Positions 35,735 to 43,442 of a stretch of DNA of 64,000 nucleotides are shown here, piece after piece. Below the pieces are notes generated by a model. That model saw only the letters and a list, made by a program, of their open reading frames with translations. It searched no databases and had not been told where the DNA came from. Source of the stretch: Mucilaginibacter tundrae (GTDB lineage Bacteria > Bacteroidota > Bacteroidia > Sphingobacteriales > Sphingobacteriaceae). Made by a program: the position numbers and the translations under genes. Positions within the stretch are counted from its first letter, which is position 1. Each line of letters begins with the position of its first letter. The stretch covers positions 434,001-498,000 of the forward strand of contig NZ_JACCBZ010000002.1 of NCBI RefSeq assembly GCF_013408825.1, read 5' to 3'.

Positions 35735-36042
35735 TAGGTCAGGCCAAAGAAGGCTTTAATGATCAGCGCGGAAACCACGAGAAACACGCAGCTACCGCCC
35801 CAGCCCATCAATTCCTTGTTGATGTCGTTATCACCTGAATTCCATTTGGAATACACGCGGATCGCGCCGACGATTCCCACGATACCACCGATCACTAAGG
35901 CGATATTGGTTACCGGGTCAACATAAGTTTTTAAGGTAGTGGTCGCGGTGTTGATACCGGTTACACCATTTTGGGCGAAAGCAGAAGCCATGCCCAGGAC
36001 CGACAGCATTGCTGTGGCCCAGATCCGTTTCATTTTGTTCAT
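35734..36042 (-). CDS. traE: Conjugative transposon protein TraE (DUF4134)
   Basis: About 102 aa from the ATG at 36042 (MNKMKRIWATAML); the frame is open further upstream but that extension is not protein-like. There is a signal peptide, then two membrane helices (IALVIGGIVGIVGAIRVY and CVFLVVSALIIKAFFGL). This is a VirB2-like DUF4134 pilin. It shares the GIxGAxRxYxxW pattern with the neighbour at 36140-36430. Confidence 0.88.
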   Translation of the reverse strand: MNKMKRIWATAMLSVLGMASAFAQNGVTGINTATTTLKTYVDPVTNIALVIGGIVGIVGAIRVYSKWNSGDNDINKELMGWGGSCVFLVVSALIIKAFFGLT

Positions 36043-36139
36043 GAAAAATAGGGGTATTAAATTGTTGTTAAAAAAATGGCGGCGCCCCGCTACCAGCAGG
36101 ACGACCGCCGGGGTTATTTGGGGTATTAAATTTGCAAGG

Positions 36140-36430
36140 TCAGATGCCGAAAATGGCCCGCAGAAAAGCACCGGCCAGCACCATGAATAAAGCGGCGAAG
36201 AACCACCCGGCTACTGCCTGGTCGATACGCGGATGCCCCATCTGCCAGTTATGATAAATGCGGACCGCGCCCAGAATGCCAAAGATGCCGGCAAGTACCA
36301 GCGAACAGTCAAGCGCCGAAAAAAAAGAAGAAGAAAGGTCACTTTGTGCCTGCTGCATTTCATTCAGCCCAGGTTGGGCCATTGCTGCTATAGCTGCCAG
36401 CAGAAAGCAGCCCGTCAGGAAATACCGCAT
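36140..36430 (-). CDS. Second DUF4134 (TraE-like) protein
   Basis: A 96-aa protein with signal peptide MRYFLTGCFLLAAIAAMA and two membrane helices; the GIFGILGAVRIYHNWQMG segment parallels TraE next door. Two tandem VirB2-like proteins could form a mixed pilus or represent an ancestral duplication. A signal-region Cys (TGCFL) might be lipidated, though the spacing is not ideal. Confidence 0.8.
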   Translation of the reverse strand: MRYFLTGCFLLAAIAAMAQPGLNEMQQAQSDLSSSFFSALDCSLVLAGIFGILGAVRIYHNWQMGHPRIDQAVAGWFFAALFMVLAGAFLRAIFGI

Positions 36431-36432
36431 GG

Positions 36433-36723
36433 CTAATAGCTGACGGATTTGGTATAGACGATCAGCTGCTGGCGGGCCAGACTGAACAGCTCTTTGATGG
36501 GGACCCCGCCCGAGGCGATAACCGCCGGGCCGTCTGCAGGCTGCTGGGTTTCCTCCGGCCGGTGTTCCAGCTTCTGGGTAGATATTTCTTCTGAAAATGT
36601 CAGTTCATTCGTTAATGCACCTGCCGGAACATTTTTGGTTCCGGCGAGGTCAATTAAAATCACGGCCAGGTAATACAGGGTATATATCCCGGCCACCCAT
36701 ATAAAAAAGTGTATCCAGTTCAT
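36433..36723 (-). CDS. TraD-position single-helix protein
   Basis: A 96-aa protein with one N-terminal membrane helix (FFIWVAGIYTLYYLAVILIDL) and a polar Glu/Pro-rich tail. It sits between the two small RHH-like paralogues and the TraE-type genes, matching the traD slot in gene order. No enzymatic motif is seen. Confidence 0.65.
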   Translation of the reverse strand: MNWIHFFIWVAGIYTLYYLAVILIDLAGTKNVPAGALTNELTFSEEISTQKLEHRPEETQQPADGPAVIASGGVPIKELFSLARQQLIVYTKSVSY

Positions 36724-36724
36724 G

Positions 36725-36985
36725 TTAGTTAATGGTTTCTAAAAAGTTCCTGATAATGGTTTTGAGTTCCGGGTGCTGCCGGAGCAGTTCGCTGATGGCG
36801 AAAGCGACGATCTTTTGAATTTCTACGCCGGTGGCCAGTTTCAACTGGCTCAGGTTGCCCGCGGTACGCTCGTCGAGCCGCGCATGGATGAGTGTTTTAT
36901 GATCGCTGTTGTCATAAGCCTTTATCCGGTCCAGTATTTCATCATAGACCGGGTCGCGTTTGCCGCGAAAGAATTTCCAGCTCAT
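36725..36985 (-). CDS. Small TraB/TraC-type protein, paralogue 2
   Basis: An 86-aa basic protein (HKTLIHARLDERTAGNLSQL, then RQHPELKTIIRNFLETIN). It matches the second half of the 36982-37311 protein: xxHxRxDxxTAxxLxxxKxATGVExxxxxxxxIxxLLxxHPExKxII. This looks like a DUF3408-type or ribbon-helix-helix-like module working with the ParA ATPase. It overlaps the paralogue by 4 bp. Confidence 0.7.
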   Translation of the reverse strand: MSWKFFRGKRDPVYDEILDRIKAYDNSDHKTLIHARLDERTAGNLSQLKLATGVEIQKIVAFAISELLRQHPELKTIIRNFLETIN

Positions 36986-37311
36986 AGGTCAAAATTTTCT
37001 AAGTGTTCTTTGATAATGATTTTGATTTCGGGGTGCCGTTCCAGCAATTGCGCCACGGAATAAGAGATCAGGCGGGTCACCTCGACGCCGGTTGCCATTT
37101 TAAAATGGTGGAGCAGCTGCGCCGTTTGCCGGTCAAACCGGACATGCACCATACTGTCATGTTCCTTAATGTCGTAGCCTCTTATCACCTCAACTATGGG
37201 CGGTGTGACGGTCATTTTGCCGGACTTTTTCTTTGTTTTGGTTTTTTCCGGCGTGTCGGGTTTGGCCATGCGGCTCCGCAACTGGTCAGCCAGCGTTTTG
37301 ATCTCGTTCAT
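36982..37311 (-). CDS. Small TraB/TraC-type protein, paralogue 1
   Basis: A 109-aa protein. A Lys/Pro-rich N-terminus is followed by the module shared with the next gene (SMVHVRFDRQTAQLLHHFKM, then HPEIKIIIKEHLENF). Its start overlaps the ParA gene by 4 bp. A DNA-binding partner of ParA is plausible; the family name is inferred from gene order. Confidence 0.7.
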   Translation of the reverse strand: MNEIKTLADQLRSRMAKPDTPEKTKTKKKSGKMTVTPPIVEVIRGYDIKEHDSMVHVRFDRQTAQLLHHFKMATGVEVTRLISYSVAQLLERHPEIKIIIKEHLENFDL

Positions 37312-37940
37312 GTGATGATGGGTTTTATATGTTCTTTGAAGATTTTTTCAAATAGCGAAATCACCAGGGGGTAAACCGATAGCGGCGTTTGCAGGGTGTT
37401 CACCCGCTGGAAGTCGATACGGTCAGGAATGGGTTCAGTTACCGTACCGAATTTGGTTAGCTGTTCGTCAACCTCTTTTTGCGTTTCATATTTGACATTG
37501 GCCTTGATCCGGTTAGGGATATAAGCTATCGGAACTTTCGGGCTGATCTGCCGTAATACGACTGAAAACAGGATGGTGGATTCAAAGCTGAACTCATCGT
37601 AAGCAAAAGGGCAAACAATCAGGTCGGCCGATTTGAATATCGGTATCAGCCCGTCATCATCGAGTTTGCCCGGCAAATCGATCAGCACGATCTCTTTTTT
37701 ATTGACCGCGTAGACTTCATACATGACCGGGTAGTCTTCCAGGCTGGCGGCAATCACTTCATAGAGTTCGGGGTTTTCCAGCAGCTTCGCCTTTTCATAT
37801 TTCTGCGAAAGCGATTGCTGGTAATCGCTGTCAACGACCGTGACCTTGCATTTTTTGGCCAGTGTTAAATAATTCGCCAGTAATAAGGTGAGCGTACTTT
37901 TTCCCGCGCCGCCTTTTTGGTTGCCGATGATGATGATCAT
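37308..37940 (-). CDS. traA: ParA-family ATPase (TraA)
   Basis: A 210-aa Walker-type ATPase with deviant Walker A GNQKGGAGKST (about residues 6-16), VTVVDSDYQQS near 35 and IVLIDLPGKLDDDG near 88. ParA/MinD-type ATPases open Bacteroidota tra operons as TraA and probably position or count the element. It follows mobB by 23 bp. Confidence 0.88.
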   Translation of the reverse strand: MIIIIGNQKGGAGKSTLTLLLANYLTLAKKCKVTVVDSDYQQSLSQKYEKAKLLENPELYEVIAASLEDYPVMYEVYAVNKKEIVLIDLPGKLDDDGLIPIFKSADLIVCPFAYDEFSFESTILFSVVLRQISPKVPIAYIPNRIKANVKYETQKEVDEQLTKFGTVTEPIPDRIDFQRVNTLQTPLSVYPLVISLFEKIFKEHIKPIIT

Positions 37941-37963
37941 AAATTTTAAATTGAAATTGAGTG

Positions 37964-39265
37964 TTAGCGTGTATTGGTGCGCGCTTTCTTTTGCCGCCTT
38001 CTGCGCATACCGTAGATTTGCTGGTCATCCACATCGTCTGCGATATTTACCATAATTTCTTCTGTGTATTGCTGCTTAACTTCCAGGTCGAGTTCCGTGA
38101 GTTGCTCGAATTGCCTGACCAGTTCCCGGTAACCTTCATCGTCCAGCAGTTCCCCGGCGTTAGTATAAAAAGTTCCGTCCTTGTCGGTTAAAAAGAATGC
38201 TTCACCATCCAATAACAGGTCCAGCCCTTGATGCCGCAGCCCTTGCGCCAAATCAGGGTAGTTATATAAAGCGGCTTTTAACAGCGCGGCATAGTAAGTT
38301 TTGATAGCTTCGCTATGATCCTGTTCCTGCCAGATTTTTTCTTCAGTTGGTATTTCTGCTGTGGAACGGATGCTGAGTAATTCTTTTAAGGCTATGATCT
38401 CGCTGCCCTTAAAAACCGCTTTGCCGGAATGGTCAATCACTGAATAACCGTAAGGCGGCTTATCGGCGGAGGCATGAAATAATAAAATGAGCCCATGTTT
38501 TTCTTTGAGATATTCGGCAAAAGCCGAAGTATAGCCATTCGGTTTTAGCTGCAAACTGGTATCATATACCAACGCGTATCTGTGAAAAATGGCCTTTAGC
38601 TGGCTGAACCGTTCCGGCTTGGCTACCGAAAATCTCAATTGACCTAAATCTATTTCGCCCTGTTTATGGCCGAATTTGATTACCTCAAGTTTGCCATCTG
38701 CTTCCTTTATTGTATAGCCCTGGCTTTCCAGGATCATCATCAATTGCGCCTTGGTGGAATAAGTAAAAGACAAGGCTTTCGCGATGTCCTGTCTGGCGCT
38801 GTGCTTTTCATCAATGCCTAAAATCTGATTCAGGTGCTTTATCGCCCGTATGTTTTCAAAGGAATCGTTGATCTTTTTACCCTGTTTATCTACCCGAGTG
38901 GTGACGATATGGATATGATTGTTCTGTGTATCCTTGTGAAACACCAACAGGTAAGGTTGGTTGCCGTAGCCCATTGCCGTCAGCCATTGTGCGGCGATTT
39001 CGGTAAGTTGCTGTTTGTCATGGCTTTTTCCGCCAGCTGAAATCACAGCATGGAACTGTGGCTTTTGAACCGCTTTATTGGTAGCGGAAACCGCCTTTAA
39101 ATAATTCCGGTAATCTTCGGGCCGCCAGTGCTGCAAACCTTCCAAAGGGCCAAAGCCCGACACCTTCATCAATTCTCCTTTGTTCTTGTCCAACTTACCT
39201 GTGTTATAGCCAACGGCTGGAAATGAGGCTGACCGCTTGGTAGCCGGGATGATCTTTACAATCAT
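37964..39265 (-). CDS. mobB: Relaxase/mobilisation nuclease (MobB)
   Basis: A 433-aa relaxase. The N-terminal domain has GYNTGKL near residue 20 and the metal-binding histidines His110 and His117/His119 (FHKDTQNNHIHIVTTRV). It nicks oriT and pilots the strand. The C-terminal half is less conserved. mobA is upstream but separated by an unusual 542-bp stretch that holds repeats and a small gene. Confidence 0.9.
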   Translation of the reverse strand: MIVKIIPATKRSASFPAVGYNTGKLDKNKGELMKVSGFGPLEGLQHWRPEDYRNYLKAVSATNKAVQKPQFHAVISAGGKSHDKQQLTEIAAQWLTAMGYGNQPYLLVFHKDTQNNHIHIVTTRVDKQGKKINDSFENIRAIKHLNQILGIDEKHSARQDIAKALSFTYSTKAQLMMILESQGYTIKEADGKLEVIKFGHKQGEIDLGQLRFSVAKPERFSQLKAIFHRYALVYDTSLQLKPNGYTSAFAEYLKEKHGLILLFHASADKPPYGYSVIDHSGKAVFKGSEIIALKELLSIRSTAEIPTEEKIWQEQDHSEAIKTYYAALLKAALYNYPDLAQGLRHQGLDLLLDGEAFFLTDKDGTFYTNAGELLDDEGYRELVRQFEQLTELDLEVKQQYTEEIMVNIADDVDDQQIYGMRRRRQKKARTNTR

Positions 39266-39268
39266 AAT

Positions 39269-39500
39269 GGCGGTATATTGTATCGTGAGCTATTATTCCA
39301 CGGTATTTTACAGCGGGGGACTTTCTCTCCCGATACTTTGTTCCCCGGTATTTTGTACCGGGATAGTTTAGTAATTCCGCTCCCGAGATAATATTCCCCG
39401 GTATTTTCTCGCGGGAGACTTTGTATCGTGAGCGTTTAGTAATTGCGCTCCCGGTACACTATGCCGGGAGATTTTCTCGCGGGAGATTTTGTATCGCGGT
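39269..39500. repeat. Cluster of degenerate CCGGTATTTT-type repeats between mobB and the 95-aa gene
   Basis: About ten imperfect units of the form C-CGGTATTTTGTA-CGGGAG alternate in both orientations. A longer direct repeat GTTTAGTAATTNCGCTCCCG occurs at about 39367 and 39437. The units resemble those near 7250-7305 and at about 40340. No gene crosses the region. Binding sites for a mobilisation or ParA-type protein, or an incompatibility/transfer locus, are possible. Confidence 0.6.
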
Positions 39501-39503
39501 ATC

Positions 39504-39791
39504 TTATATCTTGCGCAGATCGTTTTCTAAATCCTTGTAACCCTTGATCCATTTCAGCACTGCCTTATCCTCGCAGCATTCTTCTAAATGATATTTGTGA
39601 ATGATCTTCGCCTGGCCCTGTTCAAATCCCCTTTGCCAGTCCAGCCAGGAACTTGTCCGGTAATTATACCGGGGATCAAAGGGCCGCTGGTGACCGGAAC
39701 GGTATTTCAGGAACGAAAAATAGGCGTAACGGCCCGTGTAATAGGCCAGTATGATAACGGCCAGTGTCGGCAATGTAATCGTAAATTCCAT
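39504..39791 (-). CDS. Single-helix hypothetical protein, 95 aa
   Basis: One N-terminal membrane helix (ITLPTLAVIILAYYTGRYAYF), then a polar tail with two adjacent Cys (EECCED). It lies between mobA and mobB, a position normally without a gene, with 15 bp to mobA. The family is not recognised. Confidence 0.6.
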   Translation of the reverse strand: MEFTITLPTLAVIILAYYTGRYAYFSFLKYRSGHQRPFDPRYNYRTSSWLDWQRGFEQGQAKIIHKYHLEECCEDKAVLKWIKGYKDLENDLRKI

Positions 39792-39806
39792 AGCTGTTTT
39801 TTTGAT

Positions 39807-40181
39807 TTAATGCCCCATAGCACGGACTATCCTGCGCAGGGCGATTTCCAATATTTTTTGGTTGGCGATATATTGTTCAAATAAGGTATTAAACCGTTCC
39901 ATAACCACTGGTGACAGGACTTTCTTATTGTTTAAGATATTGCCATAACGGGCCAGTTGATTGATGTTATTACCTGAGCGGCCCAATTCTGCGCCGATAC
40001 TGTCTAATGACCGTATCAGTTCTTTAGCGTTAATTACAACAGCCGGTGCATTTGCCAATAGCCTTGATCTGACCAGGTCCGTCTTGCGGACACCCAGTTC
40101 CTTTTCCATCGCCAGGATGATCGTGTATTCCGCTTCCGTAAAGCGTGCATCTATTTTTTTAGTGCGGTTCTCTTTTTTCAT
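39807..40181 (-). CDS. mobA: Relaxosome accessory protein MobA (MobC-like)
   Basis: A 124-aa protein. A ribbon-helix-helix-like N-terminus (KIDARFTEAEYTIILAMEKELG) is followed by the conserved GRSGNNINQLAR block and a helical C-terminus. Such proteins bind oriT next to the nick and help the relaxase MobB. Immediately upstream is a palindrome-rich stretch that I take as the oriT candidate. Confidence 0.85.
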   Translation of the reverse strand: MKKENRTKKIDARFTEAEYTIILAMEKELGVRKTDLVRSRLLANAPAVVINAKELIRSLDSIGAELGRSGNNINQLARYGNILNNKKVLSPVVMERFNTLFEQYIANQKILEIALRRIVRAMGH

Positions 40182-40201
40182 GGAGGATAGGAGTTGCGAC
40201 G

Positions 40202-40316
40202 ATCCGTTACCCCTTAATCCTTAGCGCAGGTACGGAGCGAAGGTTTAAGGCAAGATGCCGGGGGCCGGAAAAACAACGGATACGGCGTTTTGTCGGACAA
40301 CGGCACATCTTGCAAG
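40202..40316. other. Candidate origin of transfer (oriT)
   Basis: In the gap upstream of mobA lie two clear inverted repeats. One is CCTTAATCCTT (40212-40222) with AAGGTTTAAGG (40240-40250), 10 of 11 matching. The other is GCAAGATGCCG (40250-40260) with CGGCACATCTTGC (40301-40313), 11 bp with a 2-base insertion. ATCCGTT/AACGGAT (40202-40208, 40275-40281) also pairs. Adjacent inverted repeats just upstream of mobA are where Bacteroidota oriT sites usually lie. The nick site is not identifiable by eye. Confidence 0.5.
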
Positions 40317-40362
40317 GATAAAAACCAAAAGGTAACCCGGTATATTGTATCAAGGAATAGGT

Positions 40363-41298
40363 TCATTTCTCGGCTCTTAGCTTATCATTATAGTCGTTAT
40401 AATTTAAGTAATGATGCGAACCATCCTTCGCGCCTGGTATTGCCTTTTTTAAATCGATGGAGGCTCCTTGTCCCCCCAGATCATGATCGAAAAAAAAGCA
40501 TACCTCGGTATATTCCTTGGCTTTACGAATAGCTGTTTCGAGTAGCGAAATTGAATTGAGTATGAGCACAGTGCTGGTTTCCAGGGGATGCTCGGTCAGC
40601 CAGCTGAGGTAATTGATGTAACCTTCAAATAGGACTAAGCTATGTTCGTCTCCGGGAATAAGAGAGATCGCTTTATGGCCCAAACAGCCTTTGAAATACA
40701 GGTTGCGTACTTCCCAAGAGCCGAGTTCGTTCTGCCAGCCGGCGGCGAAGAAATATTTTCTCAATTTCTTTTGGTCTTCCACAAAATAGTAAACCTCTTT
40801 CATGCGGCCCTGGGAAGCCCTCCATACCTTACGTGACTGCAGGTATTCCGTTATCGCTGGGTTTCCGCCCAATTCTTTGACCTCCTGGATTTCATAGTGC
40901 GGGATCTTTACCGGGCTTCGTTTACGGTGTTTAGTTTCCGGTAAATAATCTTTAACGGGCAGCTGATTACCGATAATCTCCGTGATCTTTTGCAATACTT
41001 CCCGGAAAGATAAGGGATACCAGTAAGCCAGGGCAAGGTCAATAATATTACCGCCTTTGATCCCGGAAGGATTCGCACCTCCGTGATCATACCAAACTCC
41101 GAGTTGGTTATCGACGCAAAACGAGGCTGTTCTTTCTTCCCTTAGCATACTGTTATAAAATAATTCCTTACCGGATTTATAGGCGGGGTGATGGCCTAAC
41201 CGTGCTAAAAAATCGGCCGGGGAAACCTGATCGCGGATATCCTGCGCATTGTAGTTAATTAATGTATTCATTTGGTTTGCAATTTGTAAATGGGTCAT
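40363..41298 (-). CDS. Toprim-like primase-type protein
   Basis: A 311-aa protein. The N-terminal CHC2-like region has ELFYNSMLREERTASFCVD and GGNIIDLALAYW but lacks the zinc Cys cluster of true CHC2 domains. The C-terminal Toprim-like part has SLVLFEGYINYLSWL and VCFFFDHDLGGQGA. Such proteins are common near Bacteroidota mob genes and probably act on transferred DNA. A later Met (residue 11) could be the start. It aligns with the protein at 41546-42091. Confidence 0.8.
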   Translation of the reverse strand: MTHLQIANQMNTLINYNAQDIRDQVSPADFLARLGHHPAYKSGKELFYNSMLREERTASFCVDNQLGVWYDHGGANPSGIKGGNIIDLALAYWYPLSFREVLQKITEIIGNQLPVKDYLPETKHRKRSPVKIPHYEIQEVKELGGNPAITEYLQSRKVWRASQGRMKEVYYFVEDQKKLRKYFFAAGWQNELGSWEVRNLYFKGCLGHKAISLIPGDEHSLVLFEGYINYLSWLTEHPLETSTVLILNSISLLETAIRKAKEYTEVCFFFDHDLGGQGASIDLKKAIPGAKDGSHHYLNYNDYNDKLRAEK

Positions 41299-41301
41299 AT
41301 C

Positions 41302-41577
41302 CTACAGATAGCGTAAAAGTTCAATGGATTTGGCTATCGCCGCTACTTCAAGCCGGTCAATGCGCCAAACGGCGGAATGATCTCCGTCTTTGCGTATGGT
41401 GAGTATTCCTTTTTCAGCCCATTTTTCGATATTGGCCCGCCCGTATTTTCGGAATGCTTCCGACTTTTTGAGGTAGGGTTTCAGTTTTCCTACTTTGGTT
41501 AGCGCCTGGATCGCGCCCATTTCGGCAGCTTCCCGGATAATAAGTTTAAGCTGCTGCGTTGATAGGGTTAAATCCAT
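41302..41577 (-). CDS. Helix-turn-helix DNA-binding protein, 91 aa (copy 2)
   Basis: A 91-aa protein with a MerR-like/excisionase-like segment KSEAFRKYGRANIEKWAEKG (about residues 38-57) followed by a wing-type strand (WRIDRLEVAAIAKS). It precedes the full-length Toprim-like gene by 3 bp. The pair repeats the 42358-42648 / 41546-42091 pair upstream. Confidence 0.75.
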   Translation of the reverse strand: MDLTLSTQQLKLIIREAAEMGAIQALTKVGKLKPYLKKSEAFRKYGRANIEKWAEKGILTIRKDGDHSAVWRIDRLEVAAIAKSIELLRYL

Positions 41578-42091
41578 CGCCAGACGATTTAATGAGCGTT
41601 ATTTGTTCCTGGTCGAAGCATACCGTTACTGAGTTGAACTTGAGCGCTCTCATTTTGGCTGCACTTAAAAACTCAGGGTAATTCAGGATCAGGATGTTGG
41701 GGTAATACTGCTTATGAAAATACCGCCAGTAGAGGTAAGCGGTAAAGTCCTCGAAAATAATGAGGTGACCGGGTTCACCGGGAATAAAGGTCATTCCTTT
41801 GGGGCCGAGACAACCTGTGAAATTAGGATGTCTGATTTCCCATCCACCATTTTCGTTTGGCCATCCAATGGCACAAAACTCCTTACGCTTTTTATTTTGG
41901 TCTACTTTGTAATAGTAAACTTCCCGAAGGTCAGCGGTTACCAATTCCCATAGCCCCTCAGTTCGCAGGCTTGCGCGAACATCTGGTGTTTCGCCTAACG
42001 GAAGCGTTTGTTGAACATGATAATAAGGCAGTTTAATCGCTTTTCTTTTACGATAATGTCTGTTTTGCTGGTTAGTTGTATTCATCATATT
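41546..42091 (-). CDS. Shortened Toprim-like protein (copy 1)
   Basis: About 181 aa from the ATG pair at 42091 (MMNTTNQQN). The open frame extends to 42247, but that extension is not conserved. From KLPYYHVQQTLPLG onward it aligns with residues 125-260 of the protein at 40363-41298, for example HLIIFEDFTAYLYW versus SLVLFEGYINYLSW and VTVCFDQE versus VCFFFDHD. The CHC2-like N-terminus and the distal Toprim end are missing, so it may be a regulatory or decaying duplicate. It overlaps the 91-aa HTH gene by 32 bp. Confidence 0.65.
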   Translation of the reverse strand, partial: NMMNTTNQQNRHYRKRKAIKLPYYHVQQTLPLGETPDVRASLRTEGLWELVTADLREVYYYKVDQNKKRKEFCAIGWPNENGGWEIRHPNFTGCLGPKGMTFIPGEPGHLIIFEDFTAYLYWRYFHKQYYPNILILNYPEFLSAAKMRALKFNSVTVCFDQEQITLIKSSGDGFNPINAAA

Positions 42092-42335
42092 ATTATCTAA
42101 ATGAGAACCGGCAATGGGTAACGAACCCAAACAATTCACTTTACCGGTTGATAAAAATCCGGGATTACGTGCGTTGGCCTGTACAGACCATGCCCAAACG
42201 GGCTGCCCAGGGTTCGCTGTTTTCCAGTCCCGCCTGTGCTTTTGCATAGCACGGGTTGCTGTAGCTGCTTCCTGATTCCTGGCGCAATGCCAGGTAATGC
42301 TTCATCCCATGATGTCAAAAAACGTTCGTTAACCT

Positions 42336-42351
42336 GCCCGCCGAAGCGGGC
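42336..42351 (-). terminator. GC-rich hairpin GCCCGC-CGAA-GCGGGC
   Basis: A perfect 6-bp GC stem with a tetraloop, 7 bp past the end of the first HTH gene. No T-run follows on the minus strand, so it may act as an mRNA end or attenuator rather than as a full terminator. Confidence 0.35.
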
Positions 42352-42357
42352 GAAAGT

Positions 42358-42648
42358 TTATCTGTCCGAAACTGGCAGATAGGTTCGGCGATTACTGTCC
42401 GCTGCAATAGCTTCCAGTTTTTCCCGGTCAATCCCCAATTTTGAGATGTAGATTTGGCCCTTAAAAGGCTTGAATAAGCCTTCGGAAATCCAGCGGTCAA
42501 CTTGTGAGCGGCCATACTGCCGGTAAGCTTCCGCTTTGCTCATCCGCTTTGGCTGAATTGCGTTTTCGGACAGTACTTTTGCAGTGCCATCGGTAACCGA
42601 TTCGAGTAAGATGCGGGCCAGTTCAATTGTCATCCCATTGGTGATCAT
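42358..42648 (-). CDS. Helix-turn-helix DNA-binding protein, 96 aa (copy 1)
   Basis: A paralogue of the 91-aa protein. MSKAEAYRQYGRSQVDRWIS matches KKSEAFRKYGRANIEKWAEK in position and spacing. It is the first gene of the minus-strand mobilisation block; the promoter/RNA region at 42913 is divergent. DNA binding and regulation of the mob/tra genes is a reasonable inference. Confidence 0.75.
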   Translation of the reverse strand: MITNGMTIELARILLESVTDGTAKVLSENAIQPKRMSKAEAYRQYGRSQVDRWISEGLFKPFKGQIYISKLGIDREKLEAIAADSNRRTYLPVSDR

Positions 42649-42912
42649 GGGAGCAAAGCAACTTTAATGAGGGACGGAAAAACAGGAAGTAAAATTTGGA
42701 AAACACTTCACCCAGGCTGGAAATACCTTTAAAGCGAGGTTTCTGAATAAATTTTTAAAAAAAATATTTTAAAAAAAGTATGGAGAAGAAATATGCTCAG
42801 ATCAAATTGAGAAAATAGGCGGTGGGAAATTATAAGGTCGACCGATTTTCCTGTCAAGGAAACCATCAGAAAATGGAGAATAAATAATACTAAAATTGGT
42901 TGGGGGAACTTT

Positions 42913-42920
42913 TATCTTTG
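42913..42920 (+). promoter_or_regulatory. Bacteroidota -7 promoter element TATCTTTG
   Basis: TATCTTTG fits TAnnTTTG, with TTGG near 42896 at a plausible upstream (-33) distance. The surrounding 15 bases are identical to the promoter at 13968-13982. No gene starts nearby on this strand until 43215; the first transcribed bases form hairpins. Confidence 0.6.
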
Positions 42921-42935
42921 CCGGAGAAAAACACT

Positions 42936-43103
42936 ATAGACCGAATAGGTCTATTTAAAATTATATAAGCGATAGTTATCGTCCTGGCATTTGGAAAACC
43001 GCGAAATTTTCAGAGATGTACTGTGGAGGGTAGACTTCGCTCACGTAAAAGCGTGGGCCTGTTTATCTGCGTACATCCGGGTCTTCGCGGTCCCTCCAAA
43101 TGC
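42936..43103 (+). ncRNA. Candidate structured RNA with a long rod-like stem
   Basis: Downstream of the 42913 promoter are hairpin ATAGACC/GGTCTAT (42936-42954) and CGAT/ATCG (42970-42981), then a chain of nested stems: GCATTTGGA/TCCAAATGC (42987-42995 with 43095-43103), CCGCGAA/TTCGCGG (42999-43005 with 43084-43090), GATGTAC/GTACATC (43015-43021 with 43071-43077), GTAGAC with GTTTAT including G-U pairs (43030-43035 with 43061-43066), and GCTCACG/CGTGGGC (43039-43045 with 43052-43058). About 36 pairs in 117 bases is far more than chance. It may be a stand-alone small RNA or the leader of the 75-aa gene at 43215. No reverse transcriptase is nearby, so a retron is unlikely. Confidence 0.6.
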
Positions 43104-43214
43104 GCAATAAATAGTGCCTACGCTTTTATTTTAAAATGGAAAGCGTTCTAATAAGCTATTATCAGTAAACGATAGAACTACATAAATCATAAATTCGTTT
43201 ATTAAATAAGCGTT

Positions 43215-43442
43215 ATGAACAATTCCTCAAATTCTTTAAAGAGCTTATTGGAACTTGGTGTAAGCGATGATTTCAGGCAATGTGCTGCCACTATGAATAT
43301 ACATTGTTTGCAGGACGTGCTCGACCAAGACTTAAGCGAAATAAAAGCTCACCCAGCCTTTAATTATATTTGGTATACAGACCTGCTCAGTTTACTAAAA
43401 AAAGAAGGTCTTTTAGACGAATTCCAGGATAGGTTACTATAG
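43215..43442 (+). CDS. Hypothetical protein, 75 aa
   Basis: A small helical protein (SLKSLLELGVSDDFRQCAATMN, then DVLDQDLSEIKAHPAFNYIW). The repeated short helices recall a helix-hairpin-helix or SAM-like fold, but I cannot name a family. It follows the structured-RNA candidate in the same direction and overlaps the end of the convergent 399-aa gene by 6 bp. Confidence 0.6.
   Translation: MNNSSNSLKSLLELGVSDDFRQCAATMNIHCLQDVLDQDLSEIKAHPAFNYIWYTDLLSLLKKEGLLDEFQDRLL

Noticed and set aside
42987..43103. Retron-like inverted repeat (a1/a2) or integron attC site
   Set aside because: The long stem recalls both, but no reverse transcriptase or integrase is nearby and the attC core sequences (RYYYAAC / GTTRRRY) are absent.
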